The translations under genes and the position numbers were made by a program. From Stutzerimonas stutzeri (lineage in GTDB: Bacteria; Pseudomonadota; Gammaproteobacteria; Pseudomonadales; Pseudomonadaceae): DNA of 64,000 nt. Of the stretch, positions 8,174 through 15,242 are shown piece after piece. Under the pieces are notes generated by a model that saw only the letters and a program-made list of their open reading frames with translations, was not told the DNA's origin and ran no database searches. Positions within the stretch are counted from its first letter, which is position 1. The number at the start of each line of letters is the position of its first letter. Where the stretch lies: assembly GCA_019056435.1 (NCBI GenBank), contig CP077641.1, forward strand, positions 3,782,001 to 3,846,000, read 5' to 3'.

Positions 8174-9805
8174 ATGCGCGACCATGCCACAGCGGCCAGC
8201 GAGTTCGATTACGACCAGACCGTCTCCACCCTCCTGTCCGGTGACCTGAGCGCGATGAACGCCTGCGTCGAGTGCTGCGACCGGCATGCCGATACCGACA
8301 AGATCGCCCTCGTCTGGGAAGGCCGCGACGGCCAACGTGCGACCTGGACCTTCGCACAACTGAAGGACGCCGCCGCTCGCTTCGCCAATCTCCTTCACAG
8401 CCAAGGCATCGAACCGGGCGATACCGTCGCCGGCCTGCTGCCGCGCACACCGGAGCTGTTGATCACCATCCTCGGCACCTGGCGCGCGGGCGCGATCTAC
8501 CAGCCCCTTTTCACGGCCTTCGGCCCCAAGGCAGTCGAACACCGAATCAAGGAGTCCGGCGCGAAGCTCGTCGTGACCGATACCGCCAACAGCGAAAAGC
8601 TCGACGCCATCGAAGCGACGCCCCAGCGCCTGGTGGTGGGCGACAGCGCCGATGATTTCTGGACCCAGGTCAACCGTCATTCCACCGATTTCGAGCCGGT
8701 GCTCCTGCACGGCGATGCGCCTTTCCTCGCCATGTTCACCTCTGGCACCACCGGCCCCGCAAAGCAGCTGCACGTTCCGCTCAAGGCCATCGTCGCCTTC
8801 GTCACCTATATGCGTGATGCGGTCGATCTCAGACCCGAAGACAGCTTCTGGAACATCGCCGACCCTGGCTGGGCCTATGGCCTGTACTACGCCGTCACCG
8901 GTCCCCTGGCGATGGGCCACAGTACCTTGTTCTACGAAGGCGGTTTCACCGTCGACAGCACCTGCCGCATCGTCAATGAATACGGCATCACCAACATGGC
9001 CGGTTCGCCCACGGCCTTCCGCCTGTTGCTCGCCGCCCGCGACGAGGTGGAAGGCTGCATAAAGGGCCGCCTGCGCGCGGTGAGCAGCGCTGGCGAGCCG
9101 CTCACACCTGAAGTCATCCGCTGGTTCAGCAGCGGCCTGGGCTGCACCATTCACGATCATTACGGCCAGACCGAACTGGGCATGGTCCTGTGTAACCACC
9201 ATGCGCTCAGCCATCCCGTCCGCATCGGTACCGCCGGCTACGCGATGCCCGGGCATCGCGTCGTGGTACTCGACGAACAGCAACGCGAACTCGGGCCCAG
9301 CACGCCGGGCATGCTCGCGCTGGATCGCACACGCTCCCCGCTGCTCTGGTTCGGTGGCTACCTCGGCACCCGCACCAAGGCCTTCGTGGGCGACTACTAC
9401 CTGAGCGGCGATACCGTGGAATTGAACGAAGATGGCAGCATCAGCTTCGTCGGCCGTGCGGACGATGTGATCACCACCTCGGGCTACCGCGTCGGTCCTT
9501 TCGACGTCGAAAGCGCCCTGGTCGAGCACCCGGCCGTGGTCGAAGCGGCCGTGATCGGCAAGCCTGACCCGGAGCGTACCGAGCTGGTAAAAGCCTTCGT
9601 CGTGCTGCATCCGAGCCAGACGGGCGACAAGGCGCTCGCCGACGCGCTGCAGCAACACGTCCGCCAGCGCCTGTCTGCCCATGCCTACCCACGCGAAATC
9701 GAATTCGTCAGCGAGCTACCGAAAACGCCAAGCGGCAAGATCCAGCGGTTCCTCCTGCGTGATCGCGAGAAAGCCGCCCAACAACCCACCGCCGCCGCAA
9801 GCTGA
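8174..9805 (+). CDS. AMP-forming acyl-CoA synthetase (acetyl/propionyl-CoA synthetase-like)
   Basis: A 543-residue ANL-superfamily enzyme that activates a carboxylic acid to acyl-AMP and then acyl-CoA. The phosphate loop FTSGTTGPAK lies near residue 190, the AMP-binding YGQTELG near 330, the hinge GRADDVITTSGYR near 425, and the catalytic C-terminal lysine in PKTPSGKIQRF near 520. The phosphate loop has Ala-Lys where many relatives have Lys-Gly. Sequence and size fit short- to medium-chain acids rather than long-chain ones. The ATG follows a gggagcc site. An alpha/beta hydrolase follows 75 bp downstream and may share the transcript. Confidence 0.88.
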   Translation: MRDHATAASEFDYDQTVSTLLSGDLSAMNACVECCDRHADTDKIALVWEGRDGQRATWTFAQLKDAAARFANLLHSQGIEPGDTVAGLLPRTPELLITILGTWRAGAIYQPLFTAFGPKAVEHRIKESGAKLVVTDTANSEKLDAIEATPQRLVVGDSADDFWTQVNRHSTDFEPVLLHGDAPFLAMFTSGTTGPAKQLHVPLKAIVAFVTYMRDAVDLRPEDSFWNIADPGWAYGLYYAVTGPLAMGHSTLFYEGGFTVDSTCRIVNEYGITNMAGSPTAFRLLLAARDEVEGCIKGRLRAVSSAGEPLTPEVIRWFSSGLGCTIHDHYGQTELGMVLCNHHALSHPVRIGTAGYAMPGHRVVVLDEQQRELGPSTPGMLALDRTRSPLLWFGGYLGTRTKAFVGDYYLSGDTVELNEDGSISFVGRADDVITTSGYRVGPFDVESALVEHPAVVEAAVIGKPDPERTELVKAFVVLHPSQTGDKALADALQQHVRQRLSAHAYPREIEFVSELPKTPSGKIQRFLLRDREKAAQQPTAAAS

Positions 9806-9879
9806 ACACACCTCGCCCAGCCCCGCCGCCATGGCGCGGGGCTGCAGCATGCCACGCCGCTCACCGGTAATTCGACGCC

Positions 9880-10667
9880 ATGATCGTTTCGACCGAAGAC
9901 CGCTACCTGCCGACCGAACATGGCGACGTATTTTCCCGCCGCTGGCGCACCCGCCATGCAAATCGCACCCCGATCGTCCTGCTGCACGACTCGCTCGGTT
10001 GCGTCGAGCTATGGCGCGATTTCCCCGAACGCCTGGCCCTCGCCTGCGAGCGCGACGTCATCGCCTACGACCGACTCGGCTTCGGCCGCTCAGCCCCACA
10101 TCCCGGGGGCTGGTCGAATCACTTCATCCGTGACGAAGCCCAGCGATACTTCCCGCCAGTGCGGGACATGCTTGATATCGAACACTTCATCGCCCTCGGC
10201 CACAGCGTCGGCGGCATCATGGCCTCGAGCCTCGCCGCACATCATCCGCGCCACTGCCAGGCGTTGATCACCATCGCCGCCCTCGCCTTCGTCGAAGACC
10301 GAACCCGCCACGGCATCCGCCAGACCCAGGCCGCCTTCGCTGAACCTGGCCAACTGGAACGCCTGCGCAAATACCATGGCGACAAAGCCAAATGGATCCT
10401 CGCCGCCTGGATCGATACCTGGCTGTCCGACAGCTACGCCGACTGGACCATCCAAACCAGCGCCCCCACCCTCACCTGCCCGCTCCTCGCCATCCACGGC
10501 ACAGACGACGAATACGGCACCGTCACCCACGCCCACCGCATCGCCGCACTCGCAACCAGTCGTGTAGAGACGTTATTGCTGGAGGGCTGCCAGCACGTCC
10601 CCACCGAGAGCGACCGGAGCTGGTCGTCGATGCGATTGCAGGGTTTGTTGGGTGTTTGGAGGATTAG
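9880..10667 (+). CDS. Alpha/beta hydrolase (one frameshift near the C-terminus)
   Basis: The protein has an alpha/beta hydrolase fold: the nucleophile elbow GHSVGG with Ser at ~109, an oxyanion segment VLLHDSLG, the acid in IHGTDDEYG near 210, and a catalytic His in GCQHV. As written, the frame runs to 10728 with an unnatural tail that overlaps the integron attC. Restoring one C in the run at 10599-10602 gives a normal ending (HRERPELVVDAIAGF) and a stop at 10667, so 262 residues. Substrate unknown. It borders the outer, intI-distal end of the cassette array. Confidence 0.82.
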
Positions 10668-10711
10668 TGAGTGTGCTGGGACAGCGAATTTTTCGGCTTT
10701 CACTGTGTGTG

Positions 10712-10787
10712 ACCCAACGCCTGGTTAAGGGGCGGGCTTTAGCCCGTCCCAATGAGTGAAGCGAGCGATTTGAACCAATGGTTAGAG
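10712..10787 (-). repeat. attC site 9 (outermost)
   Basis: This is a 76-bp site with left core acccaac (10712-10718) and right core gttagag (10781-10787). Its arms carry gggcgggctttagcccgtccc and the gcgaagcgagcg-like inner motif shared with the other sites. It ends the array at its outer end, about 45 bp from the corrected stop of the hydrolase gene. Confidence 0.88.
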
Positions 10788-11116
10788 CGCTGCACACTCT
10801 GCTTGCGGCTCTAGGGATTGAATATCTTTTTTCAACAGGAAAGGAATTACGAACCAGCCAAGTCCGGCGACGAGACATGAAAAAACCGTTGAAAACAAAA
10901 CGTAGCCTCTAGTAACTATCCGTTCTTTATATGCGAAAGCCAGGCTTGCGATAGTAAATGGCACAGAAAGGGCTGCTATTACTAGCGAAGATATAAACAG
11001 CACATTAAAAATTTTGGGAGAAAAATGACCGCTAGAGTTCCGCCTATGACGAAAACGATAGCGGCTAGCCACAGTATAAATATTGAAATTTTCAACGTAA
11101 TTTTTAGTGGCTTCAT
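10782..11116 (-). CDS. Cassette 9: small integral membrane protein (one frameshift)
   Basis: Two overlapping frames join into a ~111-residue protein if one A is restored in the run near 11007-11012. The first part (MKPLKITLKISIFILWLAAI) and the second (FNVLFISSLVIAALSVPF, GYVLFSTVFSCLVAGLGWFV) together give about four hydrophobic segments. The 335-base length fits one lost base. The start at 11116 is the first ATG after attC site 8, and the stop codon is formed by the core of attC site 9. No family was recognised; it is an unknown membrane protein carried by a cassette. Confidence 0.65.
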
Positions 11117-11148
11117 GATGTGTTGATGACCTGTGTCAGATTAGGAAT

Positions 11149-11225
11149 GCTCTAAAGTTTCGCTAAGGAGCGGGCTCTAGCCCGTCCCAGTTAGCGAAGC
11201 GAACGACTTGAGTCAATTGTTATGG
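11149..11225 (-). repeat. attC site 8
   Basis: This is a 77-bp site ending in gttatgg (11219-11225). The opposite core reads ctctaaa/g (11149-11155) and departs from the RYYYAAC rule, so recombination at this copy may be impaired. The arms share the gagcgggctctagcccgtccc palindrome with the others. Confidence 0.8.
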
Positions 11226-11229
11226 GCCA

Positions 11230-11803
11230 TTACGCACCTGTGCTCCATGAGAACAGAATGAAGGAGTTTGAAGCCTCGTACAAAAACTCCATCTCGTTCC
11301 ACTCGTTTGCCAAAGTAATGACATTACAGTTTGGCAAGGGCGTCCAAACCTCATGAGCACCTGATAACTTTGCTCCATTTAAAAAAGCTCCCCCAGCGAT
11401 CAGGGTTGTATATTCCTCCAGAGTTAACTTTCTCCTTGATGCGAGACCGAATCGAAGATGTTATGTCTTCAATTTGAACTAATGCGTCGCTATGTGACGT
11501 GTCTTGAGCTTTTTGGATTTCTGGTGTAAGCCAACTGTTGGCTATTAATTTAAGATCATTAGCGCTTGTCTCGCTCAGGGGCCATTCCTCATAGAAATGA
11601 AGCGCATGATTTAAGAGCGTAAAGAATGCTACGGCCTCATTTGGAACTTCTCTTTTTCTGCAGGCAAATAAGTTTGCCGAGCACAGACCCTCGTCTGTGG
11701 TTCTGAACTCCAATATATCGACACTGACTCGTAGCGACTGAGCAAGTGCATTTCTAATAAAGCTTTCAGACTGGCTCAGTTCGATAAAATGGGCTGCATT
11801 CAT
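11230..11803 (-). CDS. Cassette 8: hypothetical protein (one frameshift)
   Basis: The protein has about 190 residues, MNAAHFIELSQSESFIRNAL to FILFSWSTGA. The apparent stop at 11351 is caused by one extra base in the A-run at 11381-11386 (T-run on the coding strand). Removing it opens the frame to 11230, right beside attC site 8, which is where cassette genes normally end; the 574-base length fits one inserted base. It is soluble, with no signal peptide or membrane helix. No family was recognised. The start codon lies 9 bp from attC site 7. Confidence 0.7.
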
Positions 11804-11811
11804 GCTTTGGC

Positions 11812-11885
11812 TTATAACGTTTGGCTAAGGGGCCGGCTTTAGCCGGTCCCGAGTGAGCGAAGCGAACGGCTTGAACCAGTTATTA
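11812..11885 (-). repeat. attC site 7
   Basis: This is a 74-bp site with cores ttataac (11812-11818) and gttatta (11879-11885). It has the shared ggggccggctttagccggtccc arm and the gagcgaagcgaacgg inner motif. Its right core contributes the stop codon of the DUF3885 cassette gene. Confidence 0.85.
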
Positions 11886-12523
11886 TATTCGCGAGAACAC
11901 CTCATCAATGTGCTCTCTATCGTAGTTCAGTATCCACTCGTTATGCCTTTTGTATAAAGGCAGTAGCGTTTCCTTTTTGGGAGCCACTACATCCAGGCCT
12001 CGGTCGTCGTAGAGATTCAGCACAAGACCTTTGGTGTGGTTTATGAAATAACATTCACCGCCAATTGATGGCTGCCTTGATCCAAAATCAGTATTTATTA
12101 AGGCTGACAAAATTTTATTGATATTGACATCTTCGGCTGTTAACCCGTACGCCGTGGCTCGATGCCAGTATTTACATTTGTAGTTTAAATTTTCCGAATA
12201 TAATTCTCTGTGCTCAGAGAAAGAAATTTCTTTTGGTCTTTCTATCTTTATTTGACGAAGAATATAGCATTTTTCTTGATTTTTTGTCTGCCGTCAGAAA
12301 ATATCTGATAGGCGACTGATATGCCATCTGAAGATGTAAAGGCTGTGTTAAATATACTTTGTGCCCTTTCTAAGGCGACTTTGAAGTATTCTTCATTAAG
12401 TTGACGTTTTTCACGGCTGGCCCAGACGCCAATTTCAGGTGGGCCAATCTCAAATCTCAATCCGAATGGATTGTTATAGAACAAAGGCTTCTCTAGCTTG
12501 ATTTCGTCTTGGCTCACGTGCAC
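11883..12523 (-). CDS. Cassette 7: DUF3885-family protein (one frameshift)
   Basis: Two frames join into a 213-residue protein when one base is restored in the T-run at 12270-12274 (641 bases fits one lost base). The joined sequence has the DUF3885 hallmarks as I know them: an N-terminal FGLRFEIGPPEIGVW, a middle YKCKYWHRATAYGL, and a C-terminal YFINHTKGLVLNLYDDRGLD followed by KETLLPLYKRHNEWILNYDR. The family function is unknown; members occur scattered in bacteria, often near toxin-antitoxin or mobile loci. It is a full cassette between attC sites 6 and 7. Confidence 0.75.
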
Positions 12524-12539
12524 AAAGTCCCTTTAGCGA

Positions 12540-12615
12540 ATATAACGTTTGGTTAAGGGGCGGGCTTTAGCCCGTCCCAGTGAGCGAAGCGAACGATTTG
12601 AACCACTAGTTAGGT
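12540..12615 (-). repeat. attC site 6
   Basis: This is a 76-bp site with cores atataac (12540-12546) and gttaggt (12609-12615). The outer arms carry ggggcgggctttagcccgtccc, nearly the same as site 9. Confidence 0.88.
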
Positions 12616-12665
12616 TCCAATACTTGGGAGCCAATATGTGGCCTTCTCGACACCGTCATTTTGGC

Positions 12666-13034
12666 TTACCCTGGCTCGTTAGATAAGGCTTGAATACGAT
12701 TTTTGACAATTTTAGCACCGAACGAGCGCACACAAGGCTCGATGAAATTTTTAGTGGCGCTTGGATTCGGTTCAAGCAATGCTGCGAGTACCAGCGGGTC
12801 AAGCATTGAGCGCGGGACAGGTGTGGCTAGCGCCATAACTTTAGCTACGAACCATTTGCTAGGACTTTGATTCAGGGCCGACTTGAACCATGCAAAAGAT
12901 TCTGAATTGTCTTTTGGAAGCGTGGAAGCTGCTTTGCCGATAAGCTTTTGGATAGCGCTACTTTGCTCGGAACTCTTAGGTGAATTTACGAGCTCTTGAT
13001 ACTGATGTGCTAGGGCATCCCAATCAATTTCCAT
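12666..13034 (-). CDS. Cassette 6: hypothetical protein
   Basis: An intact 122-residue frame from MEIDWDALAHQYQELVNSPK to RIQALSNEPG. It is predicted soluble and mainly helical, with segments (SSAIQKLIGKAASTLP, SKWFVAKVMALATPVP, MLDPLVLAALLEPNP) that could be HEAT-like helical pairs, but no family was recognised. The start is 6 bp from attC site 5; the stop is 50 bp before attC site 6. It needs no frame correction. Confidence 0.72.
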   Translation of the reverse strand: MEIDWDALAHQYQELVNSPKSSEQSSAIQKLIGKAASTLPKDNSESFAWFKSALNQSPSKWFVAKVMALATPVPRSMLDPLVLAALLEPNPSATKNFIEPCVRSFGAKIVKNRIQALSNEPG

Positions 13035-13039
13035 TTGGT

Positions 13040-13117
13040 ACCTAACGATTAAGCTAAGGGGCCGGCTTTAGCCGGTCCCGAGTGAGCGAAGCGAACGACT
13101 TGAACCATTTGTTAGAA
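13040..13117 (-). repeat. attC site 5
   Basis: This is a 78-bp site with cores acctaac (13040-13046) and gttagaa (13111-13117). It is the best example of the array's majority type, with the ggggccggctttagccggtccc arm. Confidence 0.9.
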
Positions 13118-13128
13118 ACAAGGTTGAG

Positions 13129-13625
13129 CTAGCTGCATTTAAGTGCGGCGCTGAGCTTGGCATATGCTGTGTCGCGTAGCTTTTTATGCCCCGCGAAGCC
13201 TAAACCTAATCTCGGTGCTTCAAAGTTGTTTGTGTTGACGTAGATGTTGTATTTCATTGTGTTGCTATATGGTGCGTCTTCCCATTCGATGTTTTTTACC
13301 TCACTGAAGTCTAGGATTTTTCCTGACTTGAGGTTTCCAACTAGCAGTTTTTCTTTGGACAAGTCTATTACCACTCCTCCATCGAGATAAGTGGCCCAGT
13401 AGTCAATGTTAAGTCCGCGTGAGGAAATGATCTCTTTCAGCTTTTTTCGTCTCGTTGATTGTCCCATCCGCTCAAGGCAAAAAACGCGATGATGAGAACA
13501 AGGGTCCAGAATGCAATTAAATACTCCTCGCCGACTATCATTGCTATAAAAACAATCGGGCCAAAGATTAGCAGTGGCCCGCCAATAAAAGTCTTCAGGA
13601 ATAATTTTACTGCCTTCATGATCAA
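13129..13625 (-). CDS. Cassette 5: membrane-anchored hypothetical protein (probable frameshift)
   Basis: A first frame (13625-13437) encodes two hydrophobic helices (PLLIFGPIVFIAMIVGEEYL, FWTLVLIIAFFALSGW). A second (13467-13129) encodes a soluble 112-residue stretch with GLNIDYWATYLDGGVVIDLS and ILDFSEVKNIEWED. They overlap by 31 bases at the T-run 13442-13447. Restoring one base merges them into one ~165-residue protein reading ...WDNQRDEKKLKEIISSRG, and the 497-base length fits one lost base. The alternative is two translationally coupled genes. Function unknown. Confidence 0.65.
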
Positions 13626-13659
13626 TCCTTTCTTGCTGGTTTCTCGGTACTGTGATTGT

Positions 13660-13719
13660 TTCTAACGATTAAGCTAAGGGGCCGGATTTAGCCGGCCCCC
13701 AGTGAGTGCATTGTTAAAT
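13660..13719 (-). repeat. attC site 4 (shortened)
   Basis: This 60-bp site has cores ttctaac (13660-13666) and gttaaat (13713-13719). It keeps the ggggccggatttagccgg arm but lacks the gcgaagcgaacgacttgaacc portion of the other sites, so the inner part of the folded stem is asymmetrical. Confidence 0.72.
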
Positions 13720-13737
13720 GCTAGCCAATTCCGCTTT

Positions 13738-14007
13738 CTATTTTTCAATTTCTACTTTGCTTAGAGGGCACCAATCGGCCTCCCGAATTCCATGGTTTCT
13801 AAAAGCATATTCATATGCTTCTTCAAGCGACCACATTAGATGATCGCCTTCTATAATGTTTCTTTCAAAATCTATATACCTTATTTCAAGGTAGGATACT
13901 TGCCCGTCTGTGCTTGCAAGGCCAAATAGGACGATCGACGTAACTTCCGGCCTGAATTCATCCGGGTGCCTTACGTGGGCAAATAGATACTTGGGTGATT
14001 CAATCAT
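13738..14007 (-). CDS. Cassette 4: hypothetical protein
   Basis: An intact 89-residue frame, MIESPKYLFAHVRHPDEFRP to CPLSKVEIEK. It is acidic with aromatic-rich strands (SIVLFGLASTDGQVSYLEI, LEEAYEYAFRNHGIREADWC). It has no signal peptide or membrane segment, and no family was recognised. The start is 4 bp from attC site 3, and the stop is 19 bp before attC site 4. Confidence 0.7.
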   Translation of the reverse strand: MIESPKYLFAHVRHPDEFRPEVTSIVLFGLASTDGQVSYLEIRYIDFERNIIEGDHLMWSLEEAYEYAFRNHGIREADWCPLSKVEIEK

Positions 14008-14010
14008 GGC

Positions 14011-14098
14011 AGCTAACGATTAAGCTAACGGACGGCCAAAAGCGCAGCTTTTGGCCGTCCGGCGAACGAAGTGAGCAGCGTTGAGCGCATTGTTAGGC
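14011..14098 (-). repeat. attC site 3 (long variant)
   Basis: This is an 88-bp site with cores agctaac (14011-14017) and gttaggc (14092-14098). Its central palindrome, acggacggccaaaagc with its complement, is longer than and different in sequence from the majority type. It follows a barstar cassette whose TAA stop is part of the gcctaac core. Confidence 0.85.
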
Positions 14099-14380
14099 AT
14101 AAACCACCTCGCTTGCCTCCTGTGGATATTCATCTTGCATTTGAGCAAGACACTCTTTCAGTAAGTTTGCTTCTCTAGGTAAACGTTTAGAGAAGTCATG
14201 CCACCCTATAAATTTAATAGCGAGTGGCATTTCAACTAGGCCGGTTATGGCGTCCCAGAAAGCATCCCAGTTTTCTCCATACCACCCCGGAAAGCTTAAC
14301 GATCTCATCAGTAAGGAGTGCAGCTCTTCCGGGCTTGCGATAGCCTGAAGGTCTATTTCTATGAGCGGTGCACGAGACAT
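14093..14380 (-). CDS. Cassette 3: barstar-family protein A
   Basis: The 95-residue protein MSRAPLIEIDLQAIASPEEL to EASEVVYA matches the barstar (barnase inhibitor) family: a short first strand, the LHSLLMRSLSFPGWYGENWDAFWDAITGL core with the conserved FPxWYGxNWDAFWD, and a C-terminal strand. Barstar proteins bind and block barnase-type ribonucleases. No ribonuclease gene is adjacent. The open frame extends upstream, but the ATG at 14380 is 9 bp from attC site 2 and is the natural cassette start. It is a close paralogue of the protein at 14874-15161. Confidence 0.85.
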   Translation of the reverse strand: MSRAPLIEIDLQAIASPEELHSLLMRSLSFPGWYGENWDAFWDAITGLVEMPLAIKFIGWHDFSKRLPREANLLKECLAQMQDEYPQEASEVVYA

Positions 14381-14388
14381 CTGTTTTT

Positions 14389-14448
14389 GCCTAACGCTTG
14401 AATTAAGCCGCGCCGCGAAGCGGCGTCGGCTTGAATGAATTGTTAGAG
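14389..14448 (-). repeat. attC site 2 (aadA-like 60-bp type)
   Basis: This 60-bp site has cores gcctaac (14389-14395) and gttagag (14442-14448). Read on the minus strand it has aattcattcaagccgacgcc, a gcttcgcggc centre and ggcttaattcaagcgttag. From memory this is nearly identical to the attC of aadA cassettes of mobile class 1 integrons, and unlike the other sites of this array. Confidence 0.88.
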
Positions 14449-14795
14449 CGCACCGCCGGCACTCTTGTGAGCCCACCCGGAGATTGGCGGAGCTGTAAGG
14501 ATGAAGACTGAGTGCACACCGGCCTGGTCTTGAATGAACTTTGCCGCAAGGAGGTTGTTTGTGTGTGCTGCAGCTTCCGTCAGAGGTGGATCCGCACCAT
14601 CCCAAATGCAGTCTAGTCTTGACTCAAATCCCGGGTTGAGCCAGATGCCGCCCTCTATGCGAGCAACCACAAGACCCTCGGCCGCAGCACGCTCGCAGAC
14701 GCCAATCGCCGCTTGGGGGAAAGACGCATAACAACGCTGCCCTGCAGGTCGAAGAAGTCATTAGGCGACTCGTACAAGCGGCTGCGATCTGTCAT
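14443..14795 (-). CDS. Cassette 2: hypothetical protein (one frameshift)
   Basis: It reads MTDRSRLYESPNDFFDLQGS, then after restoring one base in the G-run at 14715-14719 (RLSPQAAIGV) continues to FILTAPPISGWAHKSAGGAL, 117 residues in all; 353 bases fits one lost base. The core IEGGIWLNPGFESRLDCIWDG is well structured in appearance, but no family could be named with confidence. The stop codon is supplied by attC site 2 and the start is 6 bp from attC site 1. Confidence 0.7.
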
Positions 14796-14800
14796 GTGCG

Positions 14801-14879
14801 CTCTAACGTTTAGGTTAAGGGGCGGGATTTAGCCCGTCCTAGTGAGCGAAGCGAACGAACCTTGAACCGCATGTTAGGC
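14801..14879 (-). repeat. attC site 1 (nearest the attI-like end)
   Basis: This 79-bp site has cores ctctaac (14801-14807) and gttaggc (14873-14879). It belongs to the majority type, with a ggggcgggatttagcccgtcc arm and gagcgaagcgaacga centre. It supplies the stop codon of barstar B. Confidence 0.88.
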
Positions 14880-15161
14880 ATAAACCACCTCAGGTGCGAG
14901 CTGTGGATATTCAGTCTGCATTTCAGTGAGGCACTCTTGTAGTAAGGCAGCATCACGAGGTAGGCGCTGGGAGAGTTTTTGCCAACCCAAGAACTTGACT
15001 ATTTTTGGCATTTCAACCAAACCAGTTATGGCATCCCAGAAGGCATCCCAGTTGCACCCATACCAACCCGGAAAACCTAACGAGAGCATTAGCAAGGCGT
15101 GGAGTTCTTCCGCGCTAGTGACCGCTTGCAGGTCAATTTCTACGAGTTGCGCACGGGACAT
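14874..15161 (-). CDS. Cassette 1: barstar-family protein B
   Basis: A 95-residue paralogue of barstar A, from MSRAQLVEIDLQAVTSAEEL to LAPEVVYA, with the same FPGWYGxNWDAFWDAITGL core. The two proteins agree at roughly 70% of positions, yet their cassettes end in quite different attC sites. It is predicted to inhibit a barnase-like ribonuclease, but none is nearby. It is the first cassette after the attI-like element, so it would be the most recently captured and the best expressed if a promoter lies to the right. The ATG is 8 bp from the gcctaac core at 15170-15176. Confidence 0.85.
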   Translation of the reverse strand: MSRAQLVEIDLQAVTSAEELHALLMLSLGFPGWYGCNWDAFWDAITGLVEMPKIVKFLGWQKLSQRLPRDAALLQECLTEMQTEYPQLAPEVVYA

Positions 15162-15169
15162 ATGTTTCT

Positions 15170-15242
15170 GCCTAACTATAATTAGACACCAATTGGTGTA
15201 TAAGACGCCGAACGGGCTTGGTGTATAACATTCCGGCCTAAC
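15170..15242 (-). promoter_or_regulatory. attI-like boundary element of the array
   Basis: A gcctaac core at 15170-15176 marks the left junction with the first cassette, and a second gcctaac occurs at 15236-15242. Between them lie a perfect palindrome (acaccaattggtgt, 15186-15199) and two exact 11-base direct repeats TTGGTGTATAA at 15193-15203 and 15218-15228. The segment does not fold like an attC. Direct repeats beside a single crossover core are what attI sites show as accessory integrase-binding sites, so I read it as the attI or its remnant. Confidence 0.5.

Larger units (their letters stand above)
10712..15242 (-). mobile_element. Integrase-less integron cassette array (CALIN) of nine cassettes
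   Basis: Nine short genes, all on the minus strand, alternate with nine imperfect palindromes of 60-88 bp bounded by RYYYAAC and GTTRRRY, which is the attC architecture. Gene starts lie right after the attC of the preceding cassette, and several stop codons are made from the attC itself. The block is visibly AT-richer than its flanks and uses rarer codons, as expected for captured cassettes. The array should grow from its right end (~15.17 kb), where an integrase would be encoded on the plus strand. Instead only 340 bp of non-coding DNA precede a lysE gene, and no tyrosine recombinase is found in the window. Confidence 0.9.

Noticed and set aside
7787..9682. A 631-codon open frame on the minus strand
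   Set aside because: It lies antisense to the acyl-CoA synthetase gene and has the His/Arg/Ala-rich composition typical of shadows in high-GC coding DNA. Only its last 58 codons, which start at a good ribosome site, are kept as a small gene.
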